NCBI RefSeq assembly: GCF_012689525.1
Contig: NZ_CP051515.1
Span: forward strand, 1,922,001-1,986,000
Origin: Paraburkholderia aromaticivorans
GTDB lineage: Bacteria; Pseudomonadota; Gammaproteobacteria; Burkholderiales; Burkholderiaceae
Reading direction: 5' to 3'
Length of the DNA: 64,000 nt
Shown: positions 43,332-50,817 of the stretch, piece after piece
Layout of the letters: the number at the start of each line of letters is the position of its first letter
Position numbering within the stretch: the stretch's first letter is position 1
The notes under the pieces: generated by a model
What the model was told of the DNA's origin: nothing
Seen by the model: the letters and a program-made list of their open reading frames with translations, nothing else
Database searches by the model: none
Position numbers and translations under genes: made by a program

Positions 43332-44801
43332 ATGGCGGTATTCGCAACGCAACGACTCTATATCGGCGGCGTGTACGTCGACGCCACCAGCGGCGAAACC
43401 TTCGACACGCTCGACCCCGCCACCGGCGAGACGCTCGCGAGCGTGCAGCAGGCCTCGGCAGCCGACGTCGATCGCGCGGTACGATCCGCGCAGGAAGGTC
43501 AACGCGAATGGGCCTCGCTCACGGCCATGCAGCGTTCGCGCATTCTGCGCCGCGCGGTGGAGTTGCTGCGCGAGCGCAACGACGAACTCGCCGCGCTCGA
43601 AACGCGCGACACCGGCAAGCCGATTGCGGAAACGCTCGCGGTGGATATCGTCACCGGCGCGGATGTGATCGAGTACTACGCGGGGCTCGCCACTGCGATA
43701 GAAGGACAGCAGATTCCGTTGCGGCCCACCTCGTTCGTCTATACGCGGCGCGAACCGCTCGGCGTTTGCGCGGGCATCGGCGCATGGAACTACCCGATCC
43801 AGATCGCGTGCTGGAAGTCGGCGCCCGCGCTCGCGGCCGGCAACGCGATGATCTTCAAGCCGAGCGAGATCACGCCATTGTCGGCGCTGAAGCTCGCCGA
43901 TATCTATACCGAAGCCGGCGTGCCCGCGGGCGTGTTCAACGTCGTGCAAGGCGACGGACGCGTCGGCGCGATGCTCGCCGCGCATCCGGACATCGAGAAA
44001 ATTTCCTTTACCGGCGGCGTGGAAACGGGCAAGAAAGTGATGTCGATGGCGGCCGCGTCGTCGCTGAAAGAAGTGACGATGGAACTCGGCGGCAAATCGC
44101 CCCTGCTCGTATTCGACGATGCCAATCTAGAACGCGCCGCCGACATCGCGATGAGCGCCAACTTCTTCAGCTCCGGCCAGGTGTGCACCAACGGCACGCG
44201 TGTGTTCGTGCAACGCGGCGTGCTCGAACGCTTCGAGGCCCTGGTGCTGGAACGCGTCAAACGCATTCGCGTGGGCGCGCCCACTGATGCCGATACCAAC
44301 TTTGGTCCGCTAGTGAGCGCAGTGCAATTGCACAAAGTACTGGGCTACATCGAAAGCGGCAAGCAGGAAGGCGCGCGGCTCCTGGCGGGCGGCAAGCGTC
44401 TCACCGAAGGCCACTTCGGCAACGGCCAGTATGTCGAGCCGACAGTTTTTGCCGACTGTCATGACGACATGCGCATCGTCCGCGAAGAAATCTTCGGGCC
44501 GGTGATGAGCATCCTCGTTTTCGACGACGAAGGCGAAGCCATCGCGCGCGCGAACCGCACCGCTTATGGCCTCGCCGCAGGCGTCGTGACCGAGAACCTG
44601 GCGCGCGCGCATCGCGTGATTCATCGGCTGGAAGCAGGTATCTGCTGGATCAACACGTGGGGCGAATCGCCCGCGGAAATGCCGGTGGGCGGGTACAAGC
44701 AATCGGGCGTCGGGCGCGAAAACGGCATCACCACGCTCGAACACTACACTCGCATCAAGTCCGTGCAGGTCGAACTCGGCCCGTATCAACCGGTGTTTTG
44801 A
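43332..44801 (+). CDS. betB: Betaine aldehyde dehydrogenase
   Basis: A 489-residue NAD(P)+-dependent aldehyde dehydrogenase converting betaine aldehyde to glycine betaine. Motifs are [20 protein letters not shown], the general-base Glu in MELGGKSPL, the catalytic Cys in [14 protein letters not shown], and the C-terminal [26 protein letters not shown] precedes the ATG at 43332, giving the family length of about 490. It lies 43 bases after betI and 12 bases before betA. Confidence 0.96.
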   Translation: MAVFATQRLYIGGVYVDATSGETFDTLDPATGETLASVQQASAADVDRAVRSAQEGQREWASLTAMQRSRILRRAVELLRERNDELAALETRDTGKPIAETLAVDIVTGADVIEYYAGLATAIEGQQIPLRPTSFVYTRREPLGVCAGIGAWNYPIQIACWKSAPALAAGNAMIFKPSEITPLSALKLADIYTEAGVPAGVFNVVQGDGRVGAMLAAHPDIEKISFTGGVETGKKVMSMAAASSLKEVTMELGGKSPLLVFDDANLERAADIAMSANFFSSGQVCTNGTRVFVQRGVLERFEALVLERVKRIRVGAPTDADTNFGPLVSAVQLHKVLGYIESGKQEGARLLAGGKRLTEGHFGNGQYVEPTVFADCHDDMRIVREEIFGPVMSILVFDDEGEAIARANRTAYGLAAGVVTENLARAHRVIHRLEAGICWINTWGESPAEMPVGGYKQSGVGRENGITTLEHYTRIKSVQVELGPYQPVF

Positions 44802-44813
44802 GGAGAGCTGGCG

Positions 44814-46499
44814 ATGGCTGCGAACGAATACGACTACATCATCGTGGGCGCGGGTTCGGCGGGTAACGTGCTCGCCTCGCGCCTGACCGAGGACGCGGAC
44901 GTGACCGTGCTGCTGCTCGAAGCAGGCGGCCCCGACTACCGCTTCGATTTCCGCACGCAGATGCCGGCCGCGCTCGCCTTTCCGCTGCAAGGCCGCCGCT
45001 ACAACTGGGCGTACGAAACGGACCCCGAGCCGCACATGAACAACCGGCGCATGGAATGCGGGCGTGGGAAAGGGCTCGGCGGATCGTCGCTGATCAACGG
45101 CATGTGCTATATCCGCGGCAATGCGCTCGATTACGACGGCTGGGCCGCGCATGCCGGACTGGAAAACTGGACCTATCTGGATTGTCTGCCGTATTTCCGC
45201 AAGGCCGAAGCGCGCGATGCGGGCCCGAACGCGTACCACGGCGGCGACGGTCCGGTGCACGTGACCACCAGCAAGCCCGGCAACAACCCGCTCTTTGCCG
45301 CGATGGTCGACGCCGGTGTGCAGGCCGGCTTTCCGCGCACCGACGATCTGAACGGCTATCAGCAGGAAGGTTTCGGCCCGATGGATCGCACGGTCACGGC
45401 GAACGGCCGGCGCGCCAGCACGGCGCGCGGCTATCTGGATCGCGCGAAGACGCGGCCGAATCTGACCATCGTCACGCATGCCGTGACGGATCGCGTGCTG
45501 TTCTCCGGCAAGCGCGCGGTCGGCGTCGCGTATTTGCATCATGGCAATGCGGTGAAGGCGCAGGCACGCCGCGAGGTGCTGGTGTGCAGCGGCGCGATCG
45601 CCTCGCCGCAATTGCTGCAGCGCTCGGGCGTGGGTCGCTCGACATGGCTGCGCGACCTCGACGTGCCGCTCGTTCACGATCTGCCAGGTGTCGGCGAGAA
45701 CCTGCAGGACCATCTGGAGATGTATATCCAGTACGAGTGCAAGGAGCCTGTTTCGCTTTATCCGGCGTTGCAGTGGTGGAATCAACCGGCTATCGGACTC
45801 GAATGGATGGTCAAGGGCATGGGCATCGGCGCGAGCAACCAGTTCGAGGCAGGCGGTTTCATCCGCACGCGTGACGACGATTTGTGGCCCAACATCCAGT
45901 ATCACTTCCTGCCGGTCGCGATCAACTACAACGGTTCAAATGCCATCAAAATGCACGGCTTTCAGGCGCACGTCGGTTCGATGCGCTCGCCGAGCCGCGG
46001 CCGAGTGAAGCTCACGTCGCGCGATCCGAACGCGCATCCGAGCATCCTGTTCAACTACATGGCCGATCCGCTCGACTGGCGCGAATTCCGCGACGGCATT
46101 CGCATCACGCGCGAGATCATGCGGCAACCGGTGCTGGACCGGTATCGCGGCCGCGAACTGAATCCCGGCGCCGAGCTGACTACCGACGAACAGCTCGACA
46201 CTTTCGTGCGCATGCGGGCGGAGACGGCGTTTCATCCGTCGTGTTCGTGCAAGATGGGCTACGACGATATGGCCGTGGTCGATAGCGAGGGCCGCGTGCA
46301 CGGCATGGAAGCGCTGCGCGTGGTGGACGCGTCGATCATGCCGCGCATCACGACCGGCAATCTGAACGCGCCGACCATCATGCTGGCGGAGAAGATCGCC
46401 GATCGGATTCGCGGACGTGAACCGCTGGCGCGAGTGGACACGCCCTACTTCGTGGCGAATGGCGTGGCGTCGAGAAAGCGCGAAATCGCGACGGTTTGA
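44814..46499 (+). CDS. betA: Choline dehydrogenase (GMC oxidoreductase)
   Basis: A 561-residue membrane-associated flavoprotein oxidising choline to betaine aldehyde, passing electrons to the respiratory chain. Features: the ADP-binding fold [20 protein letters not shown] signature 1 ([20 protein letters not shown]), signature 2 ([17 protein letters not shown]), the active-site His in [11 protein letters not shown] and the C-terminal [23 protein letters not shown] precedes the start. It is the last gene of betIBA; a hairpin stands about 90 bases after it. Confidence 0.96.
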   Translation: MAANEYDYIIVGAGSAGNVLASRLTEDADVTVLLLEAGGPDYRFDFRTQMPAALAFPLQGRRYNWAYETDPEPHMNNRRMECGRGKGLGGSSLINGMCYIRGNALDYDGWAAHAGLENWTYLDCLPYFRKAEARDAGPNAYHGGDGPVHVTTSKPGNNPLFAAMVDAGVQAGFPRTDDLNGYQQEGFGPMDRTVTANGRRASTARGYLDRAKTRPNLTIVTHAVTDRVLFSGKRAVGVAYLHHGNAVKAQARREVLVCSGAIASPQLLQRSGVGRSTWLRDLDVPLVHDLPGVGENLQDHLEMYIQYECKEPVSLYPALQWWNQPAIGLEWMVKGMGIGASNQFEAGGFIRTRDDDLWPNIQYHFLPVAINYNGSNAIKMHGFQAHVGSMRSPSRGRVKLTSRDPNAHPSILFNYMADPLDWREFRDGIRITREIMRQPVLDRYRGRELNPGAELTTDEQLDTFVRMRAETAFHPSCSCKMGYDDMAVVDSEGRVHGMEALRVVDASIMPRITTGNLNAPTIMLAEKIADRIRGREPLARVDTPYFVANGVASRKREIATV

Positions 46500-46589
46500 C
46501 ACCGCTGTCTGCCCACAAGTTTTTCTTTACCCTCGCGCAAGTTATCCTCGATTGTCAGCGTCTGGCAAAAGTTGGATAGTGCGGCCTCA

Positions 46590-46617
46590 AGGCGCTCCGA
46601 GTGATTGTGGAGCGCCT
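46590..46617 (+). terminator. 9-base hairpin between betA and beta-lactamase-like gene
   Basis: AGGCGCTCC (46590-46598) pairs exactly with GGAGCGCCT (46609-46617) across a 10-base loop. There is no T-run. It could terminate betIBA or form a structure in the leader of the next gene, which starts 32 bases later. Confidence 0.45.
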
Positions 46618-46648
46618 CCGCCGACAGACATTCAAGGAAACGCGAGAG

Positions 46649-47815
46649 ATGAAGTTCAGAGCCCTCAGCCTCACGGCGACCGTAGTCTTTGCGTTAGCCG
46701 CTCCCATGAGCCACGCAGCCGATACCACGCAAGACAGCATCAAACGGACGGTCGACGCGGCGATCCAGCCGCTCATGGCGAAAGACGGCATTCATGGCAT
46801 GGCGGTCGGTATCATCGTCGGGGGCAAGCCTTATGTGTACAACTACGGCGTGGCGTCGACGGAAACCGGCAAGCCCGTGACGCGCGACACGCTGTTCGAA
46901 CTCGGCTCGATCAGCAAGACCTTCACGGCGACGCTGGCTTCGTATGCGCAGGTCAGCGGCGATCTTTCCCTGTCGGATACGACGAGCAAGTATTTGCCCG
47001 TGCTTCAGGGCAGTCAGTTCGGCAACGTGAAGCTCGTCAATCTGGGCACGCACACGCCCGGCGGGCTGCCCTTGCAGGTGCCGGACGAAATCCATAACGA
47101 CGACGAACTCATGCAGTATTTCAAGGCATGGCAGCCCAGTTGCGCAACGGGCACGTGCCGGACTTACGCTAATCCCGGCATCGGCACGCTCGGGCTGATC
47201 ACGGCAAAGAGCATGGGGCAGGATTTCACGGCGTTGATGGAACGGCGCATGTTTCCCGCGTTGGGATTGAAGAACAGTTATATCGACGTCCCGACAGCGC
47301 GGATGCCGGATTACGCGCAAGGCTATAAGAAAGACGGCGCGCCGATCCGCATGGCGCCCGGCGTGCTGTCCGCCGAAGCCTATGGCGTCAAGTCCACCGC
47401 CGCCGACATGACGCGCTTCGTGCAGGCCAACATGAATCTGCTTCAACTCGATGCGAAGTTGCAGCGCGCGATCACGGAAACGCACACCGGCTACTTCAAG
47501 GCAGGTGTGTTGACCCAGGATCTGATCTGGGAGCAATACGCGTATCCGGTCGCATTGAAGACGTTGCTGGTGGGCAATTCGTCGGCGATGGTTTTGAAGG
47601 CGATACCCGCTGTTGAAATCAAGCCGCCGCTCGTGCCTCGTTCAGATGTCTGGATCAACAAGACCGGTTCGACCAATGGGTTCGGCGCTTATGTGGCTTT
47701 CGTTCCCGAGAAACAGTTGGGCATTGTGATGCTTGCCAACAAGAACTTCCCGAACGAGGATCGGGTGGCTGCTGCCTATAAGATTTTGACGGCGCTTGCT
47801 GAGTCCGCGCGTTGA
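46649..47815 (+). CDS. Class C beta-lactamase (AmpC-like serine hydrolase)
   Basis: A 388-residue exported protein with signal peptide MKFRALSLTATVVFALAAPM, cleavage likely after SHAA. All class C active-site motifs are present: Ser87-x-x-Lys90 (SISK), Tyr173-Ala-Asn175 and Lys338-Thr-Gly (NKTGSTNGFGAY). The length fits AmpC (about 380-390). It is predicted to hydrolyse cephalosporins in the periplasm, though some relatives are peptidases. No divergent ampR gene is present, so classical inducible control is not indicated here. The ATG at 46649 was chosen because the signal peptide starts there. It is followed 17 bases later by an exported cupin gene. Confidence 0.88.
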   Translation: MKFRALSLTATVVFALAAPMSHAADTTQDSIKRTVDAAIQPLMAKDGIHGMAVGIIVGGKPYVYNYGVASTETGKPVTRDTLFELGSISKTFTATLASYAQVSGDLSLSDTTSKYLPVLQGSQFGNVKLVNLGTHTPGGLPLQVPDEIHNDDELMQYFKAWQPSCATGTCRTYANPGIGTLGLITAKSMGQDFTALMERRMFPALGLKNSYIDVPTARMPDYAQGYKKDGAPIRMAPGVLSAEAYGVKSTAADMTRFVQANMNLLQLDAKLQRAITETHTGYFKAGVLTQDLIWEQYAYPVALKTLLVGNSSAMVLKAIPAVEIKPPLVPRSDVWINKTGSTNGFGAYVAFVPEKQLGIVMLANKNFPNEDRVAAAYKILTALAESAR

Positions 47816-47832
47816 ATAGGGGCGACTCGATC

Positions 47833-48234
47833 ATGAACAGCTTGCGTTGCGTGCCGTTGATCGCTGCGGTTCTTATGAATCTGCCTTCGGCTAATGCCGG
47901 CGAAAAAGCGCCTGATGCCAAAGAGACCGTGGTGCTTCAACGCGTCCCCGTTCCGGGAACGGACCGCGAAATGGGCATGGGCATCGCCGAATTCCCACCC
48001 AATGCGGCCAAGCCGAAGCACAAGGCAACCGGGCCGGAGGTCGCCTATGTGCTCGAAGGCGAAGTCACGGTGCAGGTCGAGGGGCGAGCGGCGCAAGTCG
48101 TTCACGCCGGCGAGAGTTACCGGATGCCGGCGAATGTTGTCCATGTAACGACTGCCGGACCGGTGGGCGCGAAAGTGCTGGCGACGTGGGCTTGGGTGCC
48201 TGGGAAGCCGTTTAATATTCGCGTGCAGAATTGA
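47833..48234 (+). CDS. Exported small cupin-domain protein
   Basis: A 133-residue protein with a probable signal peptide (LRCVPLIAAVLMNLPSANA) followed by one cupin barrel: EFPPNAAKPKHKATGPEVAY, VLEGEVTVQVEG, AGESYRMPANVVH. His in PKHKATGPE and His in NVVHVT are candidate metal ligands. Its function is unknown; small exported cupins often bind metals or small molecules. It lies 17 bases after the beta-lactamase-like gene and is probably co-transcribed. The ribosome binding site is weak, so expression may rely on coupling. Confidence 0.75.
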   Translation: MNSLRCVPLIAAVLMNLPSANAGEKAPDAKETVVLQRVPVPGTDREMGMGIAEFPPNAAKPKHKATGPEVAYVLEGEVTVQVEGRAAQVVHAGESYRMPANVVHVTTAGPVGAKVLATWAWVPGKPFNIRVQN

Positions 48235-48243
48235 ACGACCAAG

Positions 48244-48266
48244 GGTGCAGTTCAACGGACTGCACC
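48244..48266. terminator. Hairpin between convergent cupin and MFS genes
   Basis: GGTGCAGT (48244-48251) pairs with ACTGCACC (48259-48266), with AAG/CTT continuing the stem past one bulged G. It lies 10 bases after the cupin stop and 14 bases before the MFS gene's stop, so it may end both transcripts. Confidence 0.5.
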
Positions 48267-48279
48267 TTGAGTCACGCGC

Positions 48280-49698
48280 TCACTCCCGCACCGGACTCAA
48301 CACCCCCCGCGCATCCGTTTCAACCGCTTCCGACACCAGCGTCTCGAGCGCCAATCCACGCGTCTCGATGCCAAGGATCCACACCGCCGCCGCCGCGATC
48401 ACAAAACACATCGCGCCGAGCGAGAACACGCCGCCCTGGCCAAACATCGGCAACACCACGCCCACCACGTAAGGCCCGATCAGCGAACCGACGCGGCCGA
48501 TTGCCGACGCGAAACCCGAACCCGTCGCGCGCGCACCGGTCCCGTACAGTTCCGGCGTATAGGTGTACAACACCGCCCACATCGCAAACAGGAAGAACTG
48601 CATCGCCAGCCCAGCGCAGATCAGCAAGGTCGGCGTCTGCGCATGTAGCGCCGTTTGTCCATAGACGTAGGCCATTACCGCGCTGCCCGCGAGCGACGCG
48701 ATGCAAGTCGGTTTACGCCCCCAACGTTCGACCAACCACGCCGCGCAAATAAACCCGGGAATCCCACCGAGTGAAATCAGCACCGTGTACAACACCGACT
48801 TCGTCACCGCAAAGCCTGCCTGCTGCATCAATGCGCCGAGCCACGAAGTCAGCCCATAGAAACCGAGCAGCGCGAAAAACCACAGCGTCCACACCATGAT
48901 CGTGCGACGCCGGTAAGCCATACTCCAGATCTCACGGAACGCCCCCGTACTTTTCGCGGCCGGCGGTTCTGCGAGCATGACAGGCGCGCGCAACTGACTC
49001 AGCCCGGCCGCTTTCATCACCTTCACTTCGATCTCGGCGAGAATCTTGTCCGCTTCACCGAGACGTCCGCGATGTTCGAGCCAGCGCGGCGATTCCGGCA
49101 CGACGCGGCGCACGATCAGCACGAATACAGCGGGAATCGCGAGCAGCGCAAACTCCGTGCGCCAGCCGAAGGACGGTAAGACGAAGTACGACACCACGCC
49201 CGAGGTAATGAAGCCAAGCGGCCAGAAACCGTCCATCAGTGCAATCAGGCGGCCGCGCGACGCAGCCGGCACGAACTCCGACAACAACGTCTGCGCGATC
49301 GGAAACTCCATGCCCATGCCGAAGCCGAGCAGCACGCGATAGAAGATCAACCCTTCGACGCTCTGTGCCGTCGAGCACAAATACGACGCGAGTCCCCACA
49401 ACACCATGCTCCACTGAAACACAGGCCGGCGTCCGAAACGATCCGCCAGCAATCCCGCGATCGCCGCGCCGATCACCATGCCGAAGAAACTCGCGCTGGC
49501 CACCAGCCCGGCCGTTGCGGTCGATAAGCCGAATTCCGTCTTGATCGAACCGAGCACGAAGGTCATCGTGCCAAGATCGACGGAATCGAAAAAGAACGCG
49601 ATGGCGATGATGATGAAAATGGTCCGGTGATAACCGGAGAACGGCAGTCGTTCGAGTCGTGCGGCGGCGCTCGCGCGCGGCGGATAGGCGGTGGACAT
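48280..49698 (-). CDS. MFS transporter (sugar-porter/AAHS-like)
   Basis: A 472-residue inner-membrane protein with twelve predicted spans. MFS signatures are visible: GLLADRFGRRPVFQWSMVLW between spans 2 and 3, RVLLGFGMGMEFPIAQTLLS in span 4, VPESPRWLEHRGR after span 6, and a second VERWGRKPTCIASLAG. This pattern fits the sugar-porter/aromatic-acid group of proton symporters. The substrate is not predictable. It is convergent with the beta-lactamase/cupin pair and has no obvious catabolic partner, though the betaine genes on both sides make an organic-cation or carboxylate substrate possible. Confidence 0.85.
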   Translation of the reverse strand: MSTAYPPRASAAARLERLPFSGYHRTIFIIIAIAFFFDSVDLGTMTFVLGSIKTEFGLSTATAGLVASASFFGMVIGAAIAGLLADRFGRRPVFQWSMVLWGLASYLCSTAQSVEGLIFYRVLLGFGMGMEFPIAQTLLSEFVPAASRGRLIALMDGFWPLGFITSGVVSYFVLPSFGWRTEFALLAIPAVFVLIVRRVVPESPRWLEHRGRLGEADKILAEIEVKVMKAAGLSQLRAPVMLAEPPAAKSTGAFREIWSMAYRRRTIMVWTLWFFALLGFYGLTSWLGALMQQAGFAVTKSVLYTVLISLGGIPGFICAAWLVERWGRKPTCIASLAGSAVMAYVYGQTALHAQTPTLLICAGLAMQFFLFAMWAVLYTYTPELYGTGARATGSGFASAIGRVGSLIGPYVVGVVLPMFGQGGVFSLGAMCFVIAAAAVWILGIETRGLALETLVSEAVETDARGVLSPVRE

Positions 49699-49840
49699 GT
49701 CATCCCCTGGTTAATGCGGCGAGTGCCGCGTGGGTACTCCGAGGTGTTTTCAGTAGAAGCCGACATAAATCGGCCACATAGAAGAAATACGTCATCGGGA
49801 TGGAACGGGCGCGTCGTTCCTTCCATGCAGGTCGCGAGGC

Positions 49841-50104
49841 TCAGGGCCGCAAACGCGCCCGTGCAGCGCCGGCAATGCGCGAGAGCGCATCCGCGCTCAG
49901 CCGTGCGGCGATTCTTTCGACGTATTCATGATGACGCGCCTGCAACGGCGCGCCGAGTTGCTGCGCGAGGAGATAGCGGATCAGCGCGATGCGCCGATGC
50001 CGCAGCACGATGCTCTGGTCGAGCAACGCAAGCGCGGCATGGGCATCGCCTTCGTGGCACGCCCGCTCGGTGAGGCGCGCGGTGGCTAGACGTGTCGACG
50101 TCAT
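49841..50104 (-). CDS. Possible small protein downstream of soxG (hypothetical)
   Basis: An 87-codon frame starting MTSTRLATARLTERACHEGD and ending AGAARARLRP. It is predicted all-helical, without membrane span or known motif, and it is not a shadow of another gene. It lies 56 bases after the soxG stop, on the same strand, but beyond a strong hairpin (50128-50154) and without a visible ribosome binding site. It may be a real small gene or chance in GC-rich sequence. Confidence 0.4.
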   Translation of the reverse strand: MTSTRLATARLTERACHEGDAHAALALLDQSIVLRHRRIALIRYLLAQQLGAPLQARHHEYVERIAARLSADALSRIAGAARARLRP

Positions 50105-50127
50105 GGCGAATATCGAGGATGAAACGC

Positions 50128-50154
50128 GCGAGCGGTTCGAACAGGACCGCTCGC
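50128..50154 (-). terminator. Hairpin after soxG
   Basis: GCGAGCGGT (50128-50136) and ACCGCTCGC (50146-50154) form a perfect 9-base GC-rich stem with a 9-base loop, just after the soxG stop. There is no T-run, so it may be a Rho-assisted end or a 3' stabilising structure of the sox transcript. Confidence 0.5.
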
Positions 50155-50160
50155 TGCGCC

Positions 50161-50817
50161 TTACGACATCAGCGGCTCGGCCGCGTCGAGCATCATTTTC
50201 ACGAAATAGTCCGCAAAGCTGCGTCGCACGACGATGTCGAAGCTGCTCGCGCCGGTGGGCAGCAACGTCATCGATGCCTTGAAATAGTGGCTCTGCGCGC
50301 ATTGCCCTTCGCCGAACAGCTTGGGATGCAGATCGAGCGGACAACCGCGCGACAGCACTTCACGCGTGCGCGTGCCGCTGATTTCGAGCACCGTATAGCC
50401 GCTGCCGATATCCACTGCCGACGCGAACACGCCCGCGAACGCCGCGCCGAGTTTCGCCTGCAACGGCGCGGTACGCGTCGCGTCGTGCGCCGTGGCCGAG
50501 CGCACCAGCCACTCGTCCGGGCCGAGCCACATCACGTCGTAGCCGTTGCCGCGCGCCACCGTGTTCGCCTTTTCAGGCGGACGGCAGCCGAGCACACTTT
50601 CAAAGGCGCGCACGAACGCGGCGTCACGCGTATCGCCGCGCACGTTCACGAGTTCCAGAAACGGCCGCTCGTTCAATCTGAACGTCGCGTTTGCCGTCGC
50701 CTGATGCTTCTTCAGCAGCGCGTCCGTGCCCACCAGCGGCGACTCCTGCCACACGCCGGTCTGCTTGCCGACAGCACGATCCACGACCGACGCCGTCCCT
50801 CTCGTTTCATTCCACAT
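50161..50817 (-). CDS. soxG: Sarcosine oxidase gamma subunit
   Basis: A 218-residue subunit of heterotetrameric sarcosine oxidase: ESPLVGTDALLKKH near the start, FLELVNVRGDTRDAAFV, then WLGPDEWLVRS, and the C-terminal FDIVVRRSFADYFVKMMLDA. These match SoxG, which resembles part of the aminomethyltransferase fold. The ATG at 50817 lies inside the end of soxA (11-base overlap), the usual coupled order soxB-D-A-G. The complex oxidises sarcosine to glycine and transfers the methyl carbon to tetrahydrofolate. Confidence 0.92.
   Translation of the reverse strand: MWNETRGTASVVDRAVGKQTGVWQESPLVGTDALLKKHQATANATFRLNERPFLELVNVRGDTRDAAFVRAFESVLGCRPPEKANTVARGNGYDVMWLGPDEWLVRSATAHDATRTAPLQAKLGAAFAGVFASAVDIGSGYTVLEISGTRTREVLSRGCPLDLHPKLFGEGQCAQSHYFKASMTLLPTGASSFDIVVRRSFADYFVKMMLDAAEPLMS

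Noticed and set aside
44310..45905. A 531-codon minus-strand frame opposite betB and betA
   Set aside because: It spans two certain genes in antisense and has no domain resemblance.
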